Positions 40,720 to 49,571 of a stretch of DNA of 64,000 nucleotides are shown in pieces. Within the stretch, counting starts at the first letter, position 1. Every line of letters begins with the position of its first letter. The notes under the pieces are model-generated. The model was not told the DNA's origin. It made no database searches and worked only from the letters and a program-made list of their open reading frames with translations. The position numbers were made by a program, and so were the translations under genes. Source of the DNA: JASJAR01 sp038530285 (GTDB taxonomy: Bacteria > Pseudomonadota > Alphaproteobacteria > Rhodobacterales > Rhodobacteraceae); assembly GCA_038530285.1 (NCBI GenBank), contig JBCBCY010000009.1, forward strand, positions 1-64,000, written 5' to 3'.

Positions 40720-43700
40720 TCATTCCGCGACCATACTCGAAAACGACGCGCTGCCGGCTTGCGGTGCAGCTGCGACCGCCTGTTCAGCTTCCGGCAGGGG
40801 GTTGACCACGTCACTCGGCTGGGCGGCCACAATCGCGCTGACCAATGCGGCCCGTTTGAGCGGTTTTGTCAGGCAACTGTCGATCCCGGCAGCCAGGATC
40901 TCTTCGGCATCTCCGGCCATCGCATGGGCCGTGATCGCCACGATCGGCGTTCTGTCAAGCGCCCCGTCAACCTCCATCTGGCGGATGTGACGGCTGGCTT
41001 CCTTGCCATCCATCTCGGGCATCGAGATGTCGGTGAAAATCATGTCCGGCACCTCCGCATCAAAGGCGGCCACGGCCTCAAGCCCGTTTTCGGCAAACTC
41101 GACGTCGATGTTCAGCGACTGGACCATCTTGGAAAAGACCAGCCGGTTTGTTTTGTTGTCCTCAGCCACAAGGACACGCATTCGCCGGGTCGCAGGCCGG
41201 TCGCCCGCGGCAGGCGCACTGTCACCAGGTGTAGCACTTTCCACTTCCAGCGACTGAGGTTGCGCACCCGCGATATCTGCCAGCGCCTTGGGCGCCGCGT
41301 CCGCCTGGTCTAGGTCGTGAACCAACGTGTCGGGGGTGGGGTCCAGCGCCGCGGCATCCATCGGGGCCAAAGCGGTCTCGTCTTCCACCGCCGCCGGTTC
41401 AGCGACCAGCACGGGCTGCGCATCAACGATAGGGTCTGCTGCTACGTCAGGGACCGCCGACGTCTGTGCCCCAGGACCCGGGGCAAGGTCGGGGGTTGGC
41501 ATGCCGGCGTTGGGCGAAAGCGCCTCAGCGTTATCGATCAAGGGGTCTACCGCTGCTGTTTCCGCGACCTCTGCACTGGGCGCAGGGGACGCCGGCGCGG
41601 GGGCGACCGTGTCAGCGTCCGTCACCGCGGGGCGCGCCGAGGGCGCCGCATCACGCGGCTGGCCCACCTCGGCTTTCTGCGCCTTGTGTTTGATCGCCGC
41701 GGCAACCGCGGCGGCCAATCCCTGCGGTCTTGGCCCAGCCTGGGTGGTTTCAACAGATGCCGGCGCCTGTCCAGGGTGCGCCGCGGCTGCGGCAACCGCA
41801 GCGGCCAATCCGCCTTCTGGTACGGCATCGACCTGTGGAACTTGTGTCGGCGCGGGCGGCATTTCCGCATGCATGACAGAAGCGGGCGCCTCTTCGATTG
41901 GTTCGCCAGCAGGCTGCGGAGCGGCTGCGGGATCGAGCGTCATCTGGGGGGCAGGGGGCGTTTCCACAGCGTCAAAACCAGGTTGGGCCCCCGTGTCGGC
42001 GGCAAGGTCTGACGGCGCGGGCCCTGGCTGAGATGCCGCGACACCGAATTGTGCATTGTCGAGCCCGCCGATGTCCTGCGCCGGGGCGACAGAGCCAGTC
42101 AGCGTCGCAGGTCCGCTTTGACCCACGGCCATGGGAAGTTCGACCGGCTCTTCCACCTGCCGGGGTGCGGAGGCATCGGGAACAGGCAAAGCCGCCAGAA
42201 CCCGGGCAATGTCCCGGCGCTGGGCAGGTTTTTGCAGGGTCGCGGCAACGCCAGGCGGTTCTGCCCCGGCCATAGGCACGCTCGACAACAAGATCGCCTG
42301 GGGCGCCTGCGCCCGGTCGAGCACATGATCAATCTGATCAATCACAGACAGGTCCCCCAGAATCACCACGTCCCGCGGTGACAGGTTCAGGGCCTCGAAC
42401 TCTCCACCGCTTTGCACGCTGATGACTTTCAGACCCATCGCAGCGATCTGCTTGGTCAAGACGGCCCGGGTCATGCGCGGCTCATCAAGGACAATGGCGC
42501 GCTCAATCCAGTCAGGCGCGATGATCGGGGCGGCCACGGCCCCTTCAGGCACCGGCATGGTAATGTGGAACCCAAAGCCTGATCCAACGCCAACTTCGCT
42601 GTCGACCCAGATTTCGCCATCCATCAGCTCGACCAGGCGCTTGGTGATCGCAAGGCCAAGCCCCGTGCCGTCGTAGCGCCGGTTGCGTTCGTCTTCCACC
42701 TGGTTGAACTCGCCAAAGACGGTCTTCAGCTTTTCGGCCGGAATCCCGATGCCGGTATCCTCAACAGTCAGATGCACGCGGTACGCTTCGCTGTCGCCGA
42801 TCGGAAGGCCCACAACCCGGATCGCAACATGGCCGTTTTGCGTGAATTTCACCGCGTTGCCCGCCAGGTTCGTCAGGATCTGGCGCACCCGGCCGGGGTC
42901 GCCGACGAACTGAGTTGGCATGAACATGTCGTAGTCCACAGCCAGTTGCAGGCCCTTGTCGTGGGCCGTGGGCTGCAACAGCATCAGCACTTCGTGAATA
43001 CACCGCTCAAGATCGAATTCGGTCGGGTGCAGCTCAAGCTTCTTGGCTTCGATCTTTGAGTAATCGAGCACATCGTTGATGATCACCAACAAGGCCTCGC
43101 CCGAGTTGCGGATGGTCTCGACGAACAATCGCTGCTCTTCATCCAGATGGGTCTCGCCCAGCATGTCTGCCATCCCGATCACACCGTTCATCGGTGTACG
43201 AATCTCATGGCTCATGTTGGCCAAAAACGCGGACTTTGCCCTGTTGGCCGCTTCGGCCTTGGCGCGCGCCTCTTCCAGTTCAGCCTCGCGGCGGATCGTT
43301 TCGGTGATGTTAAGCCCCAACGACACCATATCGCCGTCGCGCGTCCGCCGATCGATCACCTTTATAAACGCACCGTTCCACAGCTTGACCGTCACCGGTT
43401 CAATGGTGTCGGATTGCCAGCGATCCAGCATCATCTGTCGCCATTCATCAGGTGCCAAGTCCTCAACGTCGACGATGCCTTCCTCGGTCATAAGCGCCAG
43501 CATGTCTGGGTAAAGAATGCCGGGGCCGATCATCTCCAGCCCTTCGAATGCGGCAAGGTAAGCGCGGTTTGCAGCAATCATCATCCCGTCGGGGTCAAAC
43601 ACCGCAAAGCCGTCCTGGATGGTTTCCAGCGAATCCCACAGCCGCCGTTCTGCGATCATGATCGCACTTTCGGCCCGCTGAAGATCGCTTTTGACTTCCT

Positions 43701-43899
43701 CGTTTTCGTGCAGAAGCGTTTCGGCCTTTGTGCGAACCTCTTCGACCTCTTCGCGTTTGACGACGATCTCGTCAGACAAAGCGCGATTACTGGCGGCAAT
43801 CTTTTCATTCGCCGCCGATAGTTCTGATTGCACTTGTTCCAGCATCAACTCTGCAGCGAGCCGTGCGCGGCGTTCTTCAGCCAACCGATCACTATTCAC
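40720..43899 (-). CDS. Hybrid sensor histidine kinase with PAS and receiver domains
   Basis: A 1059-residue cytoplasmic hybrid kinase without membrane segments. In order: coiled coil (1-85), PAS (about 88-205), HisKA with the phospho-acceptor in NMSHEIRTPMNGVIG (His231), HATPase (GNAVKFT, DTGIGIP at 381-387, GTGLGLAI at 411-418), a degenerate receiver-like segment (about 467-570), an Ala/Pro/Asp-rich linker of roughly 330 residues with the repeat GLAAAVAAA at 697 and 727, and a true receiver (907-1025) with Asp957 and Lys1012. No Hpt domain is seen. The ligand and output are unknown; it is not next to a response regulator. Confidence 0.9.
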   Translation of the reverse strand: MNSDRLAEERRARLAAELMLEQVQSELSAANEKIAASNRALSDEIVVKREEVEEVRTKAETLLHENEEVKSDLQRAESAIMIAERRLWDSLETIQDGFAVFDPDGMMIAANRAYLAAFEGLEMIGPGILYPDMLALMTEEGIVDVEDLAPDEWRQMMLDRWQSDTIEPVTVKLWNGAFIKVIDRRTRDGDMVSLGLNITETIRREAELEEARAKAEAANRAKSAFLANMSHEIRTPMNGVIGMADMLGETHLDEEQRLFVETIRNSGEALLVIINDVLDYSKIEAKKLELHPTEFDLERCIHEVLMLLQPTAHDKGLQLAVDYDMFMPTQFVGDPGRVRQILTNLAGNAVKFTQNGHVAIRVVGLPIGDSEAYRVHLTVEDTGIGIPAEKLKTVFGEFNQVEDERNRRYDGTGLGLAITKRLVELMDGEIWVDSEVGVGSGFGFHITMPVPEGAVAAPIIAPDWIERAIVLDEPRMTRAVLTKQIAAMGLKVISVQSGGEFEALNLSPRDVVILGDLSVIDQIDHVLDRAQAPQAILLSSVPMAGAEPPGVAATLQKPAQRRDIARVLAALPVPDASAPRQVEEPVELPMAVGQSGPATLTGSVAPAQDIGGLDNAQFGVAASQPGPAPSDLAADTGAQPGFDAVETPPAPQMTLDPAAAPQPAGEPIEEAPASVMHAEMPPAPTQVPQVDAVPEGGLAAAVAAAAAHPGQAPASVETTQAGPRPQGLAAAVAAAIKHKAQKAEVGQPRDAAPSARPAVTDADTVAPAPASPAPSAEVAETAAVDPLIDNAEALSPNAGMPTPDLAPGPGAQTSAVPDVAADPIVDAQPVLVAEPAAVEDETALAPMDAAALDPTPDTLVHDLDQADAAPKALADIAGAQPQSLEVESATPGDSAPAAGDRPATRRMRVLVAEDNKTNRLVFSKMVQSLNIDVEFAENGLEAVAAFDAEVPDMIFTDISMPEMDGKEASRHIRQMEVDGALDRTPIVAITAHAMAGDAEEILAAGIDSCLTKPLKRAALVSAIVAAQPSDVVNPLPEAEQAVAAAPQAGSASFSSMVAE

Positions 43900-44048
43900 T
43901 TTACCGGTCTCCGGACTGGCCCCTCGGGCTTCTGTATTCCGTACCTTGGGTAAATTTCGTGTTAACGGCCGTAAATGTGTCGCTAACCACGTGTCGCCGC
44001 GGCGGGATCGGCCTTGACCGGTATGTAAGGGGCTCTAACTTACCCGCC
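43900..44048. promoter_or_regulatory. Divergent intergenic region between hybrid kinase and 44049 gene
   Basis: 149 bp that should hold promoters for the kinase (minus) and the small ORF (plus). It includes GTTAACGGCC and a CTAACC sequence, but no acceptable CtrA box and no clear -35/-10 pair. Confidence 0.35.
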
Positions 44049-44390
44049 ATGGCGCAGGTCTATGTTTCCGTCACCGGCTTAAAGCTAAACGCGTTCTGGC
44101 ACGCCCCTCGCTTTTGGCGGATGGCCGGGGCGGCCATGGCGGCAGCCCGCAGCGCAGACGGCAATATCTCAGCTGGCGCGCGCACCGTTCAGGGGGTGCA
44201 TCATACCCTTTCGGTCTGGACCAGCCGTGAGGCTATGACCGCCTTCATTCGCGGGCCCGTACATGCCCGCGCGATCAAGGCGTTCCCGGATTTCGCCATG
44301 GGCAAGACGCTGGGCTTTCACGCAGATGCCGCCCCCGATTGGGACGCGGCCCTTGCCCGCTGGACTGCCGAAGCCAAGACCTACGGCTGA
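44049..44390 (+). CDS. Small conserved-looking protein, ABM/spheroidene-monooxygenase-like fold (uncertain)
   Basis: A 113-residue protein (MAQVYVSVTGLKLNAFWHAP) with a pattern resembling dimeric alpha-beta barrel or spheroidene monooxygenase-like proteins, in particular VHHTLSVWTSREAMTAFIRG followed by HARAIKAFPDF. No catalytic residues can be named. ATG 44049 is preferred to the open frame from 43863. It ends 10 bp inside the convergent phosphoesterase gene. Confidence 0.6.
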   Translation: MAQVYVSVTGLKLNAFWHAPRFWRMAGAAMAAARSADGNISAGARTVQGVHHTLSVWTSREAMTAFIRGPVHARAIKAFPDFAMGKTLGFHADAAPDWDAALARWTAEAKTYG

Positions 44391-45127
44391 AACGGCAAAA
44401 GCGGGCGACGCGCGCCGCCGTCCAGGATGGACACCTCGCGCCCTTCAAACACCGCTGCTGTCAACGGCCCGCCAAAGGCCGCGCCGGTGTCCAAAGCGAC
44501 ACGATTGCCGTGATGTTCGGGGGCGTCCACGGGCGTATGCCCATGCGCAATCAGGGGGCCGTGGTCGGACGTATCGTTCAGAAATTCATCCCTGATCCAC
44601 AAAAGATCATCCTCGGATTGGTCCTGAAGGGCCACGCCGGGCCGCACACCGGCATGCACGAACATGACATCGTCGGTGCGGTGAAACAGGGGCAAGCCGT
44701 CCAGAAATTCAAGATGCGCAGGCGGCACTGCCGCCGCGGCGCGCTTGGCCAGGCTCGCTCTTTTCTCCAAAAGCTTTTGCGCCACCCCGTAAGAGGCTAA
44801 CGTCTGCGCCCCACCCAACCGGTCATGCAGCCACGACAGACCGCTCGGCAGGCGCGGATCCTCGGGCGCATACCGCACAAACTCAGCAAACATGTGGTCA
44901 TGATTGCCCTTGATCACCCGCCAGGGCGCCCCGGTTGCAATCCCGTGCATCAGGTATTCGATCACGCCCCGGCTGTCGGGGCCCCGGTCCACCAGGTCGC
45001 CCAGATGGATCACCAAAGCCTCGCCATCGCCGGTGCGTTCGCGGTCAGCCAGGATGTCGCGGTGCGCATCAACAAGCTTGGCCAGCTGGCCGTGAATGTC
45101 GCCGATGGCATATGTGCGCATGGGCAC
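44381..45127 (-). CDS. Calcineurin-like metallophosphoesterase (serine/threonine phosphatase type)
   Basis: A 248-residue metallophosphatase with the metal-binding motifs GDIHGQ, GDLVDRGPDSRG and KGNHDHM, a C-terminal IAHGHTP, and the order typical of bacterial PP1-like or ApaH-like enzymes. Substrate may be phosphoprotein or a dinucleotide polyphosphate. It lies 47 bp downstream of serA on the same strand and may be co-transcribed with it. Confidence 0.88.
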   Translation of the reverse strand: MPMRTYAIGDIHGQLAKLVDAHRDILADRERTGDGEALVIHLGDLVDRGPDSRGVIEYLMHGIATGAPWRVIKGNHDHMFAEFVRYAPEDPRLPSGLSWLHDRLGGAQTLASYGVAQKLLEKRASLAKRAAAAVPPAHLEFLDGLPLFHRTDDVMFVHAGVRPGVALQDQSEDDLLWIRDEFLNDTSDHGPLIAHGHTPVDAPEHHGNRVALDTGAAFGGPLTAAVFEGREVSILDGGARRPLLPFQP

Positions 45128-45174
45128 TCCCGGGGTCTTTGGGGCGCCATCACACGATGCCGCCCCGCAAGATG

Positions 45175-46770
45175 TCAGCCCACGTCAAAGGCCATGGGGC
45201 GAACCTGACTGAAAAGCCCGGTGTCTTCCAGCGCCTTGATGGCGGGCGCAGGGATTGGCTCATCCACATACAAAAGCGCAATCGCGTCACCCCCCGGCGT
45301 GTTCCGCCCCAGGGTAAAGTTCGCGATATTGACGCTGTTCTTGCCCATCGTCTCGCCCAGGGCGCCGATGATGCCAGGCACATCCTCGTTGGTGGTATAA
45401 ACCATATGCGCCCCGATCTCGGCGTCGATGTTGATGCCCTTGATCTGGATGAACCGCGGTTTGCCATCCGAAAACACCGTGCCTGCGACAGACCGCTCAC
45501 GCGTATCGGTTTTCACCGTCAGCTTGATATAGGCGTCAAAGGCCCCGGTCTTGGTCTGCGTGGTGGTCGAAATATCCACCCCGCGATCCTTCGCCAGAAC
45601 CGGCGCCGACACCATGTTCACATCCGGGTTCGTGGCCCGCATCACGCCTGAGATTGACGCCGCATTCAAAGCGGCCGTGTTCATCTCGGCCACCGTGCCG
45701 TTGTACAGCACATTGACCGCGCGAATGGGCTCATCGGTCAGCTGGCCCACAAAGGCGCCCAGATGGCCTGCCAGTTTCACCCATGGCCCCATGACCTTGG
45801 CCTCTTCGGCGGTGACAGACGGCATATTCAGCGCATTGGTCACAGCCCCCGTCAGCAGATAATCCGACATCTGTTCGGCCACCTGCAAGGCCACGTTTTC
45901 TTGCGCCTCGGTCGTGGCGGCCCCCAGATGGGGGGTCACGACCACATTGGGCAGATTGAACAAGGGCGAGGCGGTCGCGGGTTCTTCGGCAAACACATCG
46001 AACGCGGCCCCGGCCACACGACCTTCTTTCAACGCTTCGGCAAGTGCCGCCTCATCGACCAGACCACCACGGGCACAGTTCACAATGCGCACGCCGGGCT
46101 TCAGCTTGGCAATGGCCTCAGCCGACAGGATGTTCTTGGTCTTCTCGGTCAGGGGCACGTGGAAGGTGATGAAATCGGCGGCGGCCAGAAGCGTATCGAG
46201 CTCCACCTTCTTGATGCCCATTTTGTCGGCGCGTTCCTCGGTCAGGAAGGGGTCATAGGCGATGACTTTCATCTTCAACGCCAAGGCGCGTTCGCACACG
46301 ATCCCGCCGATGTTGCCCGCCCCAATCACGCCCAGGGTCTTGCCGAACAGCTCCACCCCCATGAACTTCGATTTCTCCCACTTGCCTTCGTGGGTCGAGG
46401 CGCTGGCTTCCGGGATCTGGCGCGCGACGGCAAACATCATCGCGATAGCATGTTCAGCCGTGGTGATCGAGTTGCCGAAGGGCGTGTTCATCACGATCAC
46501 ACCTTTCTTCGATGCCGCCGGGATATCGACATTGTCGACCCCGATGCCCGCGCGCCCGATCACCTTCAGATTGGTCGCCGCCGCCAGCACCTTGTCGCTG
46601 ACTTTGGTGGCCGACCGGATCGCCAGACCGTCATAGTCGCCAATGACCTCCAGCAAGCGCTCCTTGTCTTTTCCAAGACCGGGTTCAAACGTGACGTCGA
46701 TGCCGCGATCGCGAAAGATCTGGACGGCGGTTTCAGAGAGCTTGTCGCTCACAAGTACCTTGGGTGCCAT
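45175..46770 (-). CDS. serA: SerA, D-3-phosphoglycerate dehydrogenase
   Basis: First enzyme of the phosphorylated serine pathway, oxidising 3-phosphoglycerate with NAD. The 531-residue long-form protein has a NAD-binding Rossmann motif (GVIGAGNIGGIVCERALALK), the catalytic His region VTPHLGAATTEAQENV, an intervening domain and a C-terminal ACT domain (about 455-531) that usually gives serine feedback. A TGTACA cluster lies 34-79 bp upstream of the ATG. serC is upstream on the same strand. Confidence 0.97.
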   Translation of the reverse strand: MAPKVLVSDKLSETAVQIFRDRGIDVTFEPGLGKDKERLLEVIGDYDGLAIRSATKVSDKVLAAATNLKVIGRAGIGVDNVDIPAASKKGVIVMNTPFGNSITTAEHAIAMMFAVARQIPEASASTHEGKWEKSKFMGVELFGKTLGVIGAGNIGGIVCERALALKMKVIAYDPFLTEERADKMGIKKVELDTLLAAADFITFHVPLTEKTKNILSAEAIAKLKPGVRIVNCARGGLVDEAALAEALKEGRVAGAAFDVFAEEPATASPLFNLPNVVVTPHLGAATTEAQENVALQVAEQMSDYLLTGAVTNALNMPSVTAEEAKVMGPWVKLAGHLGAFVGQLTDEPIRAVNVLYNGTVAEMNTAALNAASISGVMRATNPDVNMVSAPVLAKDRGVDISTTTQTKTGAFDAYIKLTVKTDTRERSVAGTVFSDGKPRFIQIKGINIDAEIGAHMVYTTNEDVPGIIGALGETMGKNSVNIANFTLGRNTPGGDAIALLYVDEPIPAPAIKALEDTGLFSQVRPMAFDVG

Positions 46771-46803
46771 GGGGGTTCTGTTCCTTTATGCACAGTCGGA
46801 TTT

Positions 46804-46849
46804 TGTACAAAATGTGATTTGGCCGGCTCAGAAATGTACAATTTGTACA
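46804..46849 (-). promoter_or_regulatory. Three TGTACA boxes at the serA promoter
   Basis: TGTACA, itself palindromic, occurs at 46804-46809, 46835-46840 and 46844-46849, each flanked by A/T (TTGTACAAAAT, ATGTACAAT, TTGTACAAT). The spacings are 31 and 9 bp. They lie where a promoter for serA should be, and the motif resembles half-sites of GntR-type regulators. AAAGGAAC precedes the serA start as ribosome-binding site. Confidence 0.55.
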
Positions 46850-46881
46850 ATTCCCGTCCGTACGGTGGCGTTGAAGTTTGG

Positions 46882-48060
46882 TTAAGCGGGCGCGCTTTGG
46901 GCGGCGATCTCAGCCTCGAAAGCCCATTCCAGCCAGGGCATCAAAGCCGCGACATCGGACGTCTCAACCGTGCCGCCACACCAGATCCGCAGACCCGGCG
47001 GCGCATCCCGGTAAGCCCCTATATCATAAGCGATATTTTCCGCTTCCAGGCGCTTGGCGATGGCTTTTGCGAAGGCCGCGCCATCGATAATCCGGGCGTC
47101 GGTGAACTTCAGACAGACGGATGTGCACGATGCCGTGGCGGGGTCTTCGGCCAGGTTCGCGATCCAATCGTGCGACGCGCAGAAGTCATTGATAACCTTG
47201 GCATTTGCCTCAGCCCGCGCGATTAATCCGGCCAATCCGCCGACGCTTTCGGCCCAGGCCAGCGCTTGCAGATAGTCTTCCACCGCCAGCATCGACGGGG
47301 TGTTGATCGTGGCCCCTTCAAAGATGCCTTCAATCAGCTTGCCACCCTTGGTCAGGCGGAAGATTTTTGGCAATGGCCACGGGGGGTTATAAGATTCCAG
47401 CCGCTCCACCGCGCGGGGGCTCAGCACCAGCATCCCGTGGGCGGCTTCCCCGCCCAGGACCTTCTGCCAGCTGAACGTGACCACGTCCAAATCGTCCCAA
47501 GGCAGGTCCATCGCAAAGGCCGCAGAGGTCGCGTCGCAAATGGTCAAGCCTTTGCGATCGCTGGGAATTTTGGTGTCGGCGGGCAGGCGCACGCCGGACG
47601 TCGTGCCGTTCCATGTGAAGACGACATCGGCGTCAAAATCGACCTCGGCGAAGTCGACGATCTGACCGTACTCGGCCGTGCGAACCGTCGCATCCAGTTT
47701 CAATTGCTTCACGCAATCAGTCACCCAACCTGCGCCAAAGCTTTCCCAGGCCAGCATCTCAACCGGGCGTTCGCCCAACAGCGACCACATCGCCATCTCA
47801 ACCGCACCGGTGTCCGACGCTGGCACGATCCCGACCCGGTAACCTTCTGGAATACCTAAGATCTCTTTGGTTTTCTCAATCGCCAGCTTCAGCTTGGCCT
47901 TGCCGACCGCAGCCCTGTGCGAGCGGCCCAAAGCCGCGTCAGCCAAGCCATCAAGGGTGAATGTGGGGGGTTTGGCGCAAGGGCCAGACGAAAACCGTGG
48001 GTTCGACGGGGTGTCGACAGGTTTAGTGTCCGGCGCGTTGGCCGGTGTGGTCATATCCAT
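46882..48060 (-). CDS. serC: SerC, phosphoserine aminotransferase
   Basis: PLP enzyme that converts 3-phosphohydroxypyruvate to phosphoserine. About 392 residues, with RFSSGPCAKPPTFTLDGL at the start and the PLP lysine in VVTFSWQKVLGGEAAHGML. The N-terminal GPCAKPP pattern marks the alphaproteobacterial SerC subtype. The frame is open to 48111; ATG 48060 follows GGAAGGA and is preferred. serA follows 111 bp downstream. Confidence 0.95.
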   Translation of the reverse strand: MDMTTPANAPDTKPVDTPSNPRFSSGPCAKPPTFTLDGLADAALGRSHRAAVGKAKLKLAIEKTKEILGIPEGYRVGIVPASDTGAVEMAMWSLLGERPVEMLAWESFGAGWVTDCVKQLKLDATVRTAEYGQIVDFAEVDFDADVVFTWNGTTSGVRLPADTKIPSDRKGLTICDATSAAFAMDLPWDDLDVVTFSWQKVLGGEAAHGMLVLSPRAVERLESYNPPWPLPKIFRLTKGGKLIEGIFEGATINTPSMLAVEDYLQALAWAESVGGLAGLIARAEANAKVINDFCASHDWIANLAEDPATASCTSVCLKFTDARIIDGAAFAKAIAKRLEAENIAYDIGAYRDAPPGLRIWCGGTVETSDVAALMPWLEWAFEAEIAAQSAPA

Positions 48061-48184
48061 CACTGAATATCCTTCCAGATATATGCCCTTCGTTGGGGAA
48101 GGGTGTCCCACCGCCGCATCTAGGCGAGCTGCCTGCGAAAGGCAAGCCGGTTGAACGCAGGCGCGCGCGCCTTACCTCTGCGCC

Positions 48185-49531
48185 ATGGCAGATGATGACC
48201 AATCCAACCGCGAACTCGCTGTCCCCTCGGGCCGGATGTCACGGTTCTTGCGTATGGGGTCGCTGGCCACCGGGATTGCTGGCAACGTCGCACTGAACGG
48301 CGCGCGCGAACTGGCCCGGGGTCAGCGGCCCGACCTGCGCGACCTGATGATCACGCCGCGCAACATCCAACGCATCACCGACCAATTGGCGCAGATGCGC
48401 GGGGCCGCGATGAAGATGGGACAGCTGATGTCGATGGATGGCGGCGATGTGCTGCCGCCGGAACTCACTGAAATCATGGGAAAATTGCGCAACGACGCCC
48501 ATTTCATGCCGCCAAAGCAACTCCGCGAGGTGCTCAATGCCCATTGGGGCAAGGACTGGTTGCCGAAGTTTGAAAAGTTCAATGTCCGCCCCATCGCGGC
48601 GGCCTCAATCGGGCAGGTGCACCATGCGCGACTGAAAGACGGGCGCGATATGGCGATCAAGGTGCAATACCCCGGTGTGGCCCGCAGCATCGACGCCGAT
48701 GTCGCCAATGTCGGCACGTTGATGCGGCTGTCAGGGCTGATGCCACAGGGGTTTGATCCGGCCCCCTACTTGCACGCCGCGCGGGTGCAGCTGCATGAGG
48801 AAACCGACTATGCCCGCGAAGGTCATTACCTGCGCCGCTTCGCCGACCGGCTGGCTGGCTCGCCCGATTTCGTGGTGCCGGCTTACTACGAAGACTGGTC
48901 GTCAGATGCGGTGCTGGCGATGGAGTTCATCGCTGGCCAATCCATTGAAACCCTTGCAGAAGCTGATCAAGCCACCCGCGACCGGGCAATGACCCTGCTG
49001 TTGCGCCTGACGTTTCAGGAATTGTTCGACTGGCATGAAATGCAGACCGATCCGAACTTCGCCAACTACCTGTATGACCCCGATACCGCCAAGATTGTCC
49101 TGCTGGACTTCGGGGCAACCCGTGTGATTGATCCCGCGCTGGCTGAACACTACCGCCGCCTGATGGCCGCAGGGCTGACCGGCGACCGCGACGGGCTTTG
49201 GGACGCCTCGCTTGCCATGGGGTTGGTCACAGACGACATGCCCGCCGATCACACTGCGCGCATCCGTGCGATGATGGATCTGGGCGCGGAAACCTTCGCG
49301 GCGGCTGACGTCTACGATTTTGCCGACCGAGGCCTGTCGCAGGCCATGCAGCGTGAAGGCGAAGCACTGGTCGCCGACGGGTTCGTGCCCCCGCCTGTGC
49401 CGATGGATATCCTTTATATTCAGCGCAAATTCGGCGGGCTGTTTCTGCTGGCCACACGGCTGAAGGCCAAGATCGCGATCAAGGAATTGTTCGCGCCTTA
49501 CCTCAACGCCCGGCGCGCCGCCGCAGAGTAG
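48185..49531 (+). CDS. ABC1/ADCK-family atypical kinase (AarF-like)
   Basis: A 448-residue ABC1-family protein, distinct from UbiB in this window. Motifs are the KxGQ motif MKMGQLMSMDGGDVLPPELT, AAASIGQVHHARLKDGRDMA with the ATP-site Ala-rich loop, and QTDPNFANYLYD and LDFGATR as catalytic and metal sites. The QTDPNFANY form matches ADCK3/COQ8-like proteins, often linked to coenzyme Q. No hydrophobic C-terminal anchor is evident. It is divergent from serC and precedes serB by 40 bp. Confidence 0.9.
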   Translation: MADDDQSNRELAVPSGRMSRFLRMGSLATGIAGNVALNGARELARGQRPDLRDLMITPRNIQRITDQLAQMRGAAMKMGQLMSMDGGDVLPPELTEIMGKLRNDAHFMPPKQLREVLNAHWGKDWLPKFEKFNVRPIAAASIGQVHHARLKDGRDMAIKVQYPGVARSIDADVANVGTLMRLSGLMPQGFDPAPYLHAARVQLHEETDYAREGHYLRRFADRLAGSPDFVVPAYYEDWSSDAVLAMEFIAGQSIETLAEADQATRDRAMTLLLRLTFQELFDWHEMQTDPNFANYLYDPDTAKIVLLDFGATRVIDPALAEHYRRLMAAGLTGDRDGLWDASLAMGLVTDDMPADHTARIRAMMDLGAETFAAADVYDFADRGLSQAMQREGEALVADGFVPPPVPMDILYIQRKFGGLFLLATRLKAKIAIKELFAPYLNARRAAAE

Positions 49532-49571
49532 CCCCTTTTCCTTTGCCCGCAGGCCGGGTAGGCCACCGCCC

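Noticed and set aside
45763..47226. Long plus-strand open frame (487 codons) antisense to serA and the serC end
   Set aside because: It mirrors the codon bias of serA on the other strand, has a His/Gln/Arg-rich, non-protein-like composition and no ribosome-binding site. It is a shadow frame.
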